Source: Paraburkholderia caffeinitolerans
Lineage (GTDB): Bacteria; Pseudomonadota; Gammaproteobacteria; Burkholderiales; Burkholderiaceae
Length of the DNA: 64,000 bases
Assembly (NCBI RefSeq): GCF_902859945.1
Contig: NZ_CADIKL010000028.1
Coordinates: forward strand, 1 to 64,000
Reading direction: 5' to 3'
The notes under the pieces were generated by a model. The model had not been told where the DNA came from, ran no database searches, and was given only the letters and a program-made list of their open reading frames with translations. Below are positions 43,828-52,435 of this stretch, one piece after another (the stretch's first letter is position 1; the number at the start of each line of letters is the position of its first letter). The position numbers were made by a program, and so were the translations under genes.

Positions 43828-44634
43828 ATGCAAAGCAATATCATCATCGGAATCACGGCGGATCGCGCAAGGATCGGTTTGCACTGGTCGCACGCGGCGG
43901 GAGAGAAATACATCGATCCGATCGTAGACGGCGCACAGGCCCTCGCTGTCATCCTGCCGGCCCTCGGCGAGCGGCAATCGACGGAAGCGATTCTTGCATC
44001 CGTCGATGGCTTGCTGTTCACGGGCAGCTACTCGAATGTCGAACCGCATCACTATGGCGGCGCGGCGAGCGCGCCCGGCACCTTGCACGATCCGCAACGC
44101 GACGCGACGACACTCCCCTTGATGCAGGCGGCAGTCGAGCGTGGCGTGCCCGTGCTCGCCATCTGCCGTGGCTTCCAGGAGATGAACGTCGCCTTCGGCG
44201 GCACGCTGCATCAGGCCGTCCACGCGGTCCCCGGCTTGCTCGATCATCGCGAAAGCAAGGCCGATCCGATCGAAACGCAGTATGGCCCCGCGCATCGCGT
44301 GCGCATCGAGACAGGGGGCGTATTGCATGCCTGCAGCGGCATGACGGAGGCCCTCGTCAATTCGCTGCATGGTCAGGGTATCGCGCGGCTGGGCGGCGAA
44401 CTGAGCGTCGAAGCCGTTGCGTCCGATGGCCTGATCGAAGCGTTCAGCGTCAAGTCAGCGTCTGCTTTCGCACTTGGCGTGCAGTGGCATCCTGAATGGC
44501 AGCACGCGGATAACGCGCTATCGACCGCAATTTTTCGTGCGTTCGGCGCGGCGTGCCGCGAAAGGCGGCGTGCGAAAGACACCGCGTTGATGCGTGGCGC
44601 GTGCGATGCCGGTGCACAACTCGCCAGCGCGTGA
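43828..44634 (+). CDS. puuD: Gamma-glutamyl-GABA hydrolase (class I glutamine amidotransferase-like, PuuD)
   Basis: This peptidase C26-type hydrolase of 268 residues cleaves gamma-glutamyl-GABA to glutamate and GABA. The nucleophile Cys113 is in LAICRGFQEMNVAFGG; the other triad members are in GVQWHPEWQ. The GSYSNVEPHHYGG segment is typical of PuuD. It supplies the step after PuuC in the gamma-glutamylated route whose first two enzymes are encoded at 32290-35002. It is followed after 64 bases by the dehydrogenase gene. Confidence 0.92.
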   Translation: MQSNIIIGITADRARIGLHWSHAAGEKYIDPIVDGAQALAVILPALGERQSTEAILASVDGLLFTGSYSNVEPHHYGGAASAPGTLHDPQRDATTLPLMQAAVERGVPVLAICRGFQEMNVAFGGTLHQAVHAVPGLLDHRESKADPIETQYGPAHRVRIETGGVLHACSGMTEALVNSLHGQGIARLGGELSVEAVASDGLIEAFSVKSASAFALGVQWHPEWQHADNALSTAIFRAFGAACRERRRAKDTALMRGACDAGAQLASA

Positions 44635-44698
44635 ACGCGATGGAACTGCGCGTGCTTCTGCGATTGACAACCGAAACGACACTGGAATGGTTTCTTGC

Positions 44699-46198
44699 AT
44701 GGAAACGCAAATCAAGGATCTGAAATACTGGCAGGCGCGGCGCGCGGCGCTGGCAATCGAAGGGCGCGCATTTATCGACGGCATGTATCGACACGCGCGA
44801 AGCCATGAAACGTTCGACTGCGTGAGCCCTGGCGACGCCACCGTGCTTGCCCGGGTCGAGGCATGCAACGCGGCCGATGTGGACGACGCGGTGTCGGCTG
44901 CGCGCCGCGCCTTTGACGCGAACGTCTGGGCGGGTTTGAACCCGCGCGACCGCAAGGCGACCTTGCTGCGCTGGGCGGCGCTCGTTCGCGAACACGCGGA
45001 CGAACTGGCGCTGCTCGAAACACTCGATGCCGGCAAGCCGATTGCCGACACAACGACCGTCGATGTGCCCGGCGCGGCGTATTGCATCGAATGGTTCGCG
45101 GAGGCCATCGACAAGTTCGGCGGCGAAGTCGCGCCGGCCGATCATCACCTCGTGGGGCTCGTCACGCACGAGCCCATTGGCGTCGTCGCCGCCGTGGTGC
45201 CGTGGAATTTCCCGCTGCTGATGGCGGCATGGAAATTCGCGCCGGCGCTCGCTGCCGGCAACAGCGTCGTGCTGAAGCCTTCGGAGAAGTCGCCGTTGAC
45301 GGCGATCCGCGTGGCGCAACTGGCGCTCGAAGCGGGCATTCCAGCGGGCGTATTCAATGTGCTGCCCGGCGGCGGCGAAGCCGGCAAGGCGCTCGCATTG
45401 CACGGCGATGTGGACTGTATCGCGTTCACGGGTTCGACGCAGGTGGGCAAGCAGATCATGCAGTACGCCGGTGCATCGAATCTCAAGCGCGTGTGGCTCG
45501 AACTCGGTGGCAAGTCCCCGAACATCGTGTTGCCCGATTGCCCCGACCTCGACCGCGCGGCGAAGACGGCAGCAGACGCGATCTTCTACAACATGGGCGA
45601 GATGTGCACGGCGGGCTCGCGGTTGCTCGTGCATCGCGACATCAAGGACGCGTTTTTGGACCGGCTGATCGACGCGTCGCGTCGCTATGCGCCGGGCAAT
45701 CCACTCGACCCCTCGACCGCGATGGGCGCAATCATCGATCAAGCCCAGCTCGATCGCGTACTCGGCTATATCGAAGCGGGGCGGCGCGAGGCAACGCTAT
45801 TGCTTGGCGGCTCGCGCGCGCCCGCGATCGAAGGCGGTTTCTATATCGAACCGACCATCTTCGACACGAGCCACGGCGACGCGCGGATCGCACGCGAAGA
45901 AATCTTCGGGCCGGTGCTGTCCGTCATCACGTTCGACACGCTAGACGAGGCCGTGCGGGTGGCGAATGCGAGCGACTATGGGCTCGCCGCCGCTGTCTGG
46001 ACCGCGGACCTGACCACGGCGCACGAGGTATCGCGCAAGCTGCGGGCCGGCACGGTCTGGGTCAACTGCTACGACGAAGGCGGCGACATGAACTTTCCGT
46101 TCGGCGGCTACCGGCAGTCGGGCAACGGCCGGGACAAGTCGTTGCATGCGCTCGAGAAGTACACGGAACTCAAATCCACCCTGATCCGCCTGCGTTAA
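44699..46198 (+). CDS. puuC: Gamma-glutamyl-gamma-aminobutyraldehyde dehydrogenase (PuuC-like)
   Basis: This 499-residue NAD(P)-dependent aldehyde dehydrogenase has PWNFPLLMAAWK, the catalytic Glu in LELGGKSPN and the catalytic Cys in NMGEMCTAGSRLL. Length and the ending EKYTELKSTLIRLR are those of PuuC/AldH enzymes. With puuA, puuB and puuD it completes the conversion of putrescine to GABA. A second in-frame ATG twelve bases upstream is open; the family start supports either. A porin gene follows after 23 bases. Confidence 0.9.
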   Translation: METQIKDLKYWQARRAALAIEGRAFIDGMYRHARSHETFDCVSPGDATVLARVEACNAADVDDAVSAARRAFDANVWAGLNPRDRKATLLRWAALVREHADELALLETLDAGKPIADTTTVDVPGAAYCIEWFAEAIDKFGGEVAPADHHLVGLVTHEPIGVVAAVVPWNFPLLMAAWKFAPALAAGNSVVLKPSEKSPLTAIRVAQLALEAGIPAGVFNVLPGGGEAGKALALHGDVDCIAFTGSTQVGKQIMQYAGASNLKRVWLELGGKSPNIVLPDCPDLDRAAKTAADAIFYNMGEMCTAGSRLLVHRDIKDAFLDRLIDASRRYAPGNPLDPSTAMGAIIDQAQLDRVLGYIEAGRREATLLLGGSRAPAIEGGFYIEPTIFDTSHGDARIAREEIFGPVLSVITFDTLDEAVRVANASDYGLAAAVWTADLTTAHEVSRKLRAGTVWVNCYDEGGDMNFPFGGYRQSGNGRDKSLHALEKYTELKSTLIRLR

Positions 46199-46221
46199 TT
46201 CAAACCCTGGAGAGAAACGAC

Positions 46222-47358
46222 ATGAATGCCAAGATCGCTCTGGCAGTGGGACTGCTGTTCGCGTCCGCCGCCGCTCATGCGCAAAGCAGTGTCACGCTGT
46301 TCGGCGTGCTGGACGAAGGCCTCAATTTCACGAGCAATGCGGGCGGCCACACGGCGTGGCAAACGTCGAGTGTCGACCTGGCGACTAGCCGATGGGGATT
46401 GAAGGGCAGCGAGGATCTCGGCGGCGGGTTGCACGCGATCTTCGACCTCGAAAGCGGCTTCATGCTGGACAACGGCAGCGCTTATTACAGTGGGCGCCTG
46501 TTCGGTTATCAGTCGTACGTCGGGTTGCAATCCGATACGCTTGGGACAATCACCTTCGGGCGCCAATTCGATTCCGTTACCGATGTCATCGGCCTGATGA
46601 CGGCGAACGGCAACTGGGGCGGCTACCTGTTTTCGCATCCGCTCGATAACGACAATACCGATGCCACCTTTCATGCGAACAACGCGATCAAGTTGACAAG
46701 CAATGAATACGGCGGCTTTTCGGCCACCGGGATGTACGGATTCAGCAATCAGGCGGGTGCTTTCGCGAGCAATCGGATGTACAGCGCGGGCCTCAAGTAC
46801 AGCTACGCGACGTTTACGATCGGCGCCGTTTATGAAGACCTTTCGAATCCGGGCGCGACTTCGACAGGAGCCGTGGCGTCGGACGATCTGAATTTCGCTG
46901 CGTCAAACCAGAAGATCTACGGGATCGGCGCGAGCTATGGAGCCGGACCGGCGACGCTGAGCGCCGTTTATACGCATGTGAACATGCAGCAGCCGACCTC
47001 GTCGGTTTATCTTGGCGATCTGGGGCTGAACAACGCGGGCCTGCGTTTCGACAACGTGGAATTTAACGTGAAGTACGACATTCGCCCCGATCTGTTCGTC
47101 GGCGGCATGTACACGTACACGATGGCGCATCTGAAACGCGACGGCGCCGAAAGCGCGCTGCACTGGAATCAGGTCGGGCTAATGGGCGAATACCTGTTAT
47201 CGAAGCGCACGGGCATCTATACCCAGGTGGTGTACCAGAAACTGAGTGGCGGCAATACGGGTACGCCACTCGATACGGCGTTTATTCCCGGCGCCGCAAG
47301 CCCGTCGTCGAATTCGCACCAGGTGGTGGCGCGCATTGGCATGACGCACACTTTCTAA
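46222..47358 (+). CDS. Gram-negative porin (Porin_4 family)
   Basis: This 378-residue outer-membrane channel has a signal peptide at residues 1-20 (MNAKIALAVGLLFASAAAHA). The mature protein begins QSSVTLFGVLDEGLNFTSN and contains SRWGLKGSEDLGGGLHAIFDLESGF, a hallmark of Burkholderia trimeric porins. It ends with a C-terminal aromatic (HTF), the signal for insertion by the BAM machinery. As the last gene of the catabolic operon it probably admits the substrate through the outer membrane. Confidence 0.95.
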   Translation: MNAKIALAVGLLFASAAAHAQSSVTLFGVLDEGLNFTSNAGGHTAWQTSSVDLATSRWGLKGSEDLGGGLHAIFDLESGFMLDNGSAYYSGRLFGYQSYVGLQSDTLGTITFGRQFDSVTDVIGLMTANGNWGGYLFSHPLDNDNTDATFHANNAIKLTSNEYGGFSATGMYGFSNQAGAFASNRMYSAGLKYSYATFTIGAVYEDLSNPGATSTGAVASDDLNFAASNQKIYGIGASYGAGPATLSAVYTHVNMQQPTSSVYLGDLGLNNAGLRFDNVEFNVKYDIRPDLFVGGMYTYTMAHLKRDGAESALHWNQVGLMGEYLLSKRTGIYTQVVYQKLSGGNTGTPLDTAFIPGAASPSSNSHQVVARIGMTHTF

Positions 47359-47399
47359 GGGGGTTTGTCGCGAGTTCATCGTCCCTGTCGCCTCTGCTT

Positions 47400-48731
47400 T
47401 CATGACCTCAGCATATTAGACCGTCTTGTTGCGACAGAACCCGGCGCGGGTACGGCGCACAACAGCATGACCATGCCGGCCGCGAGCAGCAGTGCGATCA
47501 CCACGAACCCCGCATAGAGGCTGCCGGTCGATGCCTTGAGCAAGCCGACGAGCGACGGACTCACCGCGCCGCCCAGCGCGCCAATTGCCGTAATCACGGC
47601 AATGCCGCCCGCAGCGGCGCCGCCGTCGAGCCAGGCCGTTGGTATCGTCCAGAAAATGGTGAGCGTTGCGTAGATACAGATCGATGCGGCCATGAGCAGC
47701 ACGACGGTGAGCGTCACGCTGTGCGCGGCGAACGGCAGCAGCAGGAAGCTGGCGGAGACGACGAAGCCGCAGGTTGCCACGTGCCAGCGGCGCTCCATGC
47801 GGCGATCGGAGCTGCGGCCGATGAGGGCGATGCCGATGGCCGTGCACACCGAGATCGCGCCACTCAGCCAGCCGACGTCGCGCACTTCGTGCACGCCCAC
47901 CTGGTGCAACAGCGTGGGAATCCAGAAGCCGATGGCGTTCAGGCCCATGAAGATGCAGAAATAAATGGCCGAGAGCACATAGATGCGCGGATTGCGCAGC
48001 ACGTCGCGCAGGTGCACGGGCGACGCCGCGTGGGTGCGGCGGCGCTGGCGGTCCGCTTCGAGCGCGGCCGCCACGTGCTGTTTCTCCTCGTTCGAGAGCC
48101 AGCGCGCATCGGCGGGCCGGTTGTCGAGATAGAGCATGGCCATCACGCCGAGCGCGATGGCGGGCAAGCCCTCGATCAGGAACAGCCATTGCCAGCCGCG
48201 CAGGCCCATGGCGTCGTGCAGATGGCTCATGATCGCGCCCGACATGGGACCGCCTATCACGCCCGCGAGCGGCACCGCCATGATGAAGAGGCTCATGATG
48301 CGCCCGCGCCGGCTGTCGGGAAACCAGTAGGTCAGGTAGAGCACGATGCCGGGAAAGAAACCCGCTTCGGCTGCGCCCAGCAAAAAGCGCAGCACGTAGA
48401 GCGAGGTGGCGTTGTGCACGAACATCAGCAGCACGGTCAAGCTGCCCCACAGCACCATGATGCGCAGCAGCGTCTTGCGCACGCCAATGCGCGCGAGCAG
48501 CAGGTTGCTCGGCAGCTCGAACACGACATAGCCGATGAAGAACATGCCCGCCGCGATGCCGAATATCGCGTCGTTGAGCTTCAGATCCTGGAGGAACTGC
48601 AGCTTCGCAAAGCCGATGTTGACGCGGTCGATGAAGTTGACGACGTAGCAGATGAACAGGAAGGGCACGATACGGCGCGCGATTTTCCTGAAAGTCGCAT
48701 CGTCGTGCTGCGTGGCTGATGAGTTGTGCAT
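47400..48731 (-). CDS. MFS transporter, anion:cation symporter type
   Basis: This 443-residue inner-membrane permease has 12 predicted helices. The signature of the phthalate/tartrate/4-hydroxybenzoate permease group is present: FICYVVNFIDRVNIGFAKL in the first helix and RFLLGAAEAGFFPGIVLYL in the fourth. It probably imports an organic acid by proton symport. GGAGACACACG precedes the ATG. It lies downstream of the sulfatase gene on the same strand, with 113 bases between them, so the two may be co-transcribed. Confidence 0.92.
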   Translation of the reverse strand: MHNSSATQHDDATFRKIARRIVPFLFICYVVNFIDRVNIGFAKLQFLQDLKLNDAIFGIAAGMFFIGYVVFELPSNLLLARIGVRKTLLRIMVLWGSLTVLLMFVHNATSLYVLRFLLGAAEAGFFPGIVLYLTYWFPDSRRGRIMSLFIMAVPLAGVIGGPMSGAIMSHLHDAMGLRGWQWLFLIEGLPAIALGVMAMLYLDNRPADARWLSNEEKQHVAAALEADRQRRRTHAASPVHLRDVLRNPRIYVLSAIYFCIFMGLNAIGFWIPTLLHQVGVHEVRDVGWLSGAISVCTAIGIALIGRSSDRRMERRWHVATCGFVVSASFLLLPFAAHSVTLTVVLLMAASICIYATLTIFWTIPTAWLDGGAAAGGIAVITAIGALGGAVSPSLVGLLKASTGSLYAGFVVIALLLAAGMVMLLCAVPAPGSVATRRSNMLRS

Positions 48732-48844
48732 CGTGTGTCTCCTCTCGACCCGAGTTCGCGCTTTGGCGCGCGTTCCTCGGGGTCTCCTGCAAAACTCGCC
48801 CTTTACCGGGCTTCGTTATCTTCGTGAACGTCGGGCCGCGGGGC

Positions 48845-50416
48845 TTACCACTCGCCGAAGAACACGCCCCACTGCTTGTGCGTATCGGTCTTGCTCTCGA
48901 CGCTCGCGTGGTCGACGGTCACGCGCTGCTTGAGCGTGCCGTGCCACTCGGCGAGCCGTGCGTGCATGCGCGCGCGGATAGGTTCGTGGCTCGCATCGGC
49001 GCCGAGGTCGACGTACTCGTCGGGGTCCGCCGCGAGGTCGAAGAGCTGTGGCCTGAAGCCTTGCCAGTACACATATTTCCAGCGCGCGTCGCGCACCATC
49101 CAGCCGCGGCAGGCATCGGGGCTGCGGCCCAGCGTGAGGCGTGCGCCGCGGAAGCTGTAATCGAGCTCGGAGACGACATAGTCGCGCCAGCCCTCGGCCT
49201 TGTCCGCGTCGCCGCGCGTGAGCGCCAGCACCGAGGCGCCTTCCACGCGCTCGTCATAAGCCGGCAGGTCGAGCGCATCGAGTATGGTCGGCACGACGTC
49301 GATGCCCGACATGAAGCGCGCTTGCGCGCTCCCGCGCGTTGCATCGGCACTCGGCGACGGGTCGTACACGATCATCGGCACGCGCTGCACGGTGTCGTAG
49401 AACATTTCCTTTTCGCCGAGCCAATGGTCGCCGAGGAAATCGCCGTGGTCGGCCGTGAAGACGATCAGCGTGTCCTGCCAGCGGCCGAGGCGCTCGAGCG
49501 TCTCCCACAACCGGCCGAGGTGATCGTCGATCTGCTGGATCAGGCCCTGGTAGACGGGCCGCACGGTGTTCGACACTTCCTCGCGCGAGAAATTGAGGCT
49601 TTCCTCGTGCTGTCGGTAGGCGGCCAGCACGGGATGCGCGTTGTCGAGTTCGCTGCGCTGGCGCTTGGGCGGCAGGCACTGGTCGAGCGAATACATGTCG
49701 TGGTACGGGCGCGGCGCCACATAGGGCCAATGGGGCTTCACGTACGAAAGGTGCAGCGCCCACGGCTGGTCGCCTTGCTGCTCGATGTAGCGGATCGCCT
49801 GATCGGTCATGTACGCGGTTTCCGAATGCGGCTCGGCCACGCGCGAGGGCCAGCGCACGTTGCGCATCTGCCAGCCCGAATGCACGGCGCCTTGATCGTC
49901 TTGCACGCCGATCACGAAGTCGCTCCAGGGCTGGTCGCTCACATAGCCGTGGTGGCGCAGGTAGGCGGCGTAACCGCTTTCTTTGCCGGGCTCGTGATGG
50001 CCGTCGTAGCGATCCAGTTCGAGGAAGGAGCCGGTCGAGAGCCGCTGGCCGAGCGCGCTCGCGCGGGCGATCTCCAGACGCTCCATGCCCTGCGCGTCCA
50101 CCTGCACGTGGGTCTTGCCGGCGAGCGCGAGCGTCCTGCCGTGGCGCATCAGGTATTCGCCGAGCGTGAGCTCGCCGAGCGACATCGGCACGCGATTCCA
50201 GTTCGCGCCGTGGCTCGTCATCGTGCGTCCGGTGTAATACGACATGCGCGACGGACCGCACACGCCCGAGGTCACGAAGGCGTTGTCGAAGCGCACGCCG
50301 CGCGCGGCCAGTGCGTCGATATTGCGGGTGCGCAGGTAGGGATGCCCATAGCAGCCGAGATGATCGCGCCGCAACTGGTCGCACATGATGAAGAGGACGT
50401 TTCGGGTCGATGCCAT
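48845..50416 (-). CDS. Sulfatase-family hydrolase (arylsulfatase or phosphonate monoester hydrolase type)
   Basis: This 523-residue alkaline phosphatase superfamily enzyme has the formylglycine motif CxPxR in GVCGPSRMSYYTGR, the metal ligands in FIMCDQLRRDHLG at the N-terminus, and VFTADHGDFLGDHWLGEK near the middle. The aryl/phosphonate selectivity is not clear; the end of the protein resembles the phosphonate monoester hydrolase subgroup as much as arylsulfatases. There is no signal peptide, so it is cytoplasmic. A formylglycine-generating system encoded elsewhere is required. It is divergent from a MarR gene. Confidence 0.9.
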   Translation of the reverse strand: MASTRNVLFIMCDQLRRDHLGCYGHPYLRTRNIDALAARGVRFDNAFVTSGVCGPSRMSYYTGRTMTSHGANWNRVPMSLGELTLGEYLMRHGRTLALAGKTHVQVDAQGMERLEIARASALGQRLSTGSFLELDRYDGHHEPGKESGYAAYLRHHGYVSDQPWSDFVIGVQDDQGAVHSGWQMRNVRWPSRVAEPHSETAYMTDQAIRYIEQQGDQPWALHLSYVKPHWPYVAPRPYHDMYSLDQCLPPKRQRSELDNAHPVLAAYRQHEESLNFSREEVSNTVRPVYQGLIQQIDDHLGRLWETLERLGRWQDTLIVFTADHGDFLGDHWLGEKEMFYDTVQRVPMIVYDPSPSADATRGSAQARFMSGIDVVPTILDALDLPAYDERVEGASVLALTRGDADKAEGWRDYVVSELDYSFRGARLTLGRSPDACRGWMVRDARWKYVYWQGFRPQLFDLAADPDEYVDLGADASHEPIRARMHARLAEWHGTLKQRVTVDHASVESKTDTHKQWGVFFGEW

Positions 50417-50534
50417 GCTGGATGCTGTTCCTGATGCGGTTTGGGTGCGGTTTGTGTGCGGTCGGCCGGGGGCGGCGCGATTGGCTGCGCTTGCACCGAT
50501 TGCAGTGGCACGATAGTAGGGAGGGGATCGACGA

Positions 50535-50566
50535 TTGACCTAGTCAAACGTATGTGCAGATGCACA
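50535..50566. promoter_or_regulatory. Two adjacent inverted repeats, candidate MarR operators
   Basis: TTGACCTAGTCAA (50535-50547) and TGTGCAGATGCACA (50553-50566) are perfect inverted repeats in the divergent region between the sulfatase and MarR genes. The size and symmetry fit operators of MarR-type dimers. Confidence 0.5.
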
Positions 50567-50676
50567 ATGGCGCGCGTGTCTGGTGCTTGCTGCATGGCGT
50601 GGCGGCGGCATAATGGCGGATCGACCCGCTTTCAGCCACATTCGTCCGATTTCATCCGCTTTCATCCGAGCCGACC

Positions 50677-51222
50677 GTGCCGCGCCCGAAACCCGTTTCC
50701 CCCGCGCCTCTCGCGTCCGACCCGCCCGCGCTGAAGCGTCCCGCGCATATCGAGGAATTCCTGCTGTACAGGATCCACAACCTTTCGCGGCTCGCTACGC
50801 AAGGCGTCGGCATGATGTTCCGCCGCGAAATCGGCATCAGCCGGCGCGACTGGCGCATCCTTGCGTTCGTCGGGCGTTATCCGGACCTGAACCTCACGCG
50901 GCTCGCCGAACTCGCGGCGCTCGACACGGTGGTGACGAGCCGCTGCGTCGCCCAACTGGTCAAACGCGGCTTGATCGCCAACTCGCGGCTGCCGTCCAAC
51001 AAGCGCATCACTGTCCTCACGCTCACCGAGGCGGGCAAGGTGGCCTACGAGCGGGCGCGTGCTAGCGGGCAGAAGTACAACGTCGAATTCATGGCCTGCC
51101 TGAGCGACGAGGAGGCCGGCGTGCTCGATGCGCTGCTCACGCGCATGGAGCAGCGCGCGCAAGAGCTGACGCGGCGCGAGATCGAGAAAAGCGGCGGCGT
51201 CGTGCCTGAGGACGACGCGTGA
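50677..51222 (+). CDS. MarR-family transcriptional regulator
   Basis: This 181-residue regulator has a winged-helix domain in the middle: ISRRDWRILAFVGRYPDLNLTRLAEL, then TVVTSRCVAQLVKRGLIANSR and the wing RLPSNKRITVLTLTEAG. The proline-rich first 20 residues are an N-terminal tail. It starts at GTG. It is divergent from the sulfatase gene, which is probably its target together with the MFS permease. Confidence 0.88.
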   Translation: MPRPKPVSPAPLASDPPALKRPAHIEEFLLYRIHNLSRLATQGVGMMFRREIGISRRDWRILAFVGRYPDLNLTRLAELAALDTVVTSRCVAQLVKRGLIANSRLPSNKRITVLTLTEAGKVAYERARASGQKYNVEFMACLSDEEAGVLDALLTRMEQRAQELTRREIEKSGGVVPEDDA

Positions 51223-51287
51223 CGCGTTGACGTCACTGCGCAGGCCGTGTCGTTCGCACGTGCCCTCACGCCCCCATCGCCTTCCGA

Positions 51288-52208
51288 TCACGTTCCCATC
51301 ACGCCCCGGCCGATCTTCGCGTATGACACGAGCATCGAAGTCAGCGCCGCCGCGATGGGCGACAACGGCGGGCTCGCGCGATGCACGATACAGATCGTGT
51401 AGATCTTTTGCGGCTCCGCGATCGGAATGCGCGCGAGACCCTCGCGCATCAGGCTGTGCGTGAGCACGGTCTGCGGCAGGGGCGCGAGCAGGTCCGTTCG
51501 CGTGATCAATGAAAGCGTATCGAAGAGCGAGTCGCAGACCACGGCGATATTGGGCCGGCCCAGCCCCGCTTCGGCGAACAGGTCGACGATGCTGCTGCCG
51601 GGCGCGCCGAGGCTGTCCGCCGCGCCGGTGACGATCCATTCGCAGTCGGCCAGCTCGCGGATCGAGCGGCAGTGCGCGCGCGGGTGGCCGCGCCGGCCGA
51701 CGATGGACGGCTCGGTCGGAAAGAGCGGGATCGTGTGCAGGCCGGTCGCGTCGAACGGCTCGGGCACCGGCGTGATCGCGATATCGAGCTGGCCCGAGCG
51801 CACCGCCGGCAGCAACGAATGTGAAAGGCCGTGCGTGACGTGCAGCCGTCCACGCGGAAAGCGGCGGCGGAATTCGGGCAGCACGGCCGGCACGAGGTGA
51901 ATCGACGGGGCCGGCGAGACGCCGATATCGACTTCGCCGCTTGCGTCGCCCCGCAACTGGTTCATGCCGGATTCCGCGCGATCGCACTCGCGCAGGATGA
52001 TGGCCGCGTGCTCGAGCAACCGCTCGCCGAAGGTGGTGAGCGCCACGCCGTGCGAGGTGCGCACGAACAATTCCGCCTGCACCGAGGCCTCCAGCTTCGC
52101 CACGCTCTTGGTCAGCCCCGCTTGCGAGACGCCAAGCGCGCGCGCTGCCGCACGCACGCCCCCTTGGCTCACGATCGCTGCGAAATCACGTAACTGCTGA
52201 AGTGTCAT
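51288..52208 (-). CDS. LysR-family transcriptional regulator
   Basis: This 306-residue regulator has an N-terminal HTH (MTLQQLRDFAAIVSQGGVR, then LGVSQAGLTKSVAKLEASV) and an effector-binding domain from about residue 90 (GEVDIGVSPAPSIHLVPAVL). It is divergent from the operon of the MHS transporter, ThDP enzyme, aldehyde dehydrogenase and aminotransferase, and is its likely activator. Confidence 0.93.
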   Translation of the reverse strand: MTLQQLRDFAAIVSQGGVRAAARALGVSQAGLTKSVAKLEASVQAELFVRTSHGVALTTFGERLLEHAAIILRECDRAESGMNQLRGDASGEVDIGVSPAPSIHLVPAVLPEFRRRFPRGRLHVTHGLSHSLLPAVRSGQLDIAITPVPEPFDATGLHTIPLFPTEPSIVGRRGHPRAHCRSIRELADCEWIVTGAADSLGAPGSSIVDLFAEAGLGRPNIAVVCDSLFDTLSLITRTDLLAPLPQTVLTHSLMREGLARIPIAEPQKIYTICIVHRASPPLSPIAAALTSMLVSYAKIGRGVMGT

Positions 52209-52435
52209 CTCTCGCTCCGCCGGGCTTCCGTGTGAGGTTTCCAGCGATCTTAAGCGACCTCCCGTCTACTTCAGTGATCGCCAAAGGCGAACATGATAGC
52301 CAAATTCGGCTTCCCGGGTTATCTCCCGAGTGTCACGATTCGGCCACGTTTCGGCTACGGCCAATCCCGCGACAGACGAGGATGTGCCGCATGCGCCTGC
52401 GAGATTCAGAAGTGACCTCATAGGAGATTGGAGAC

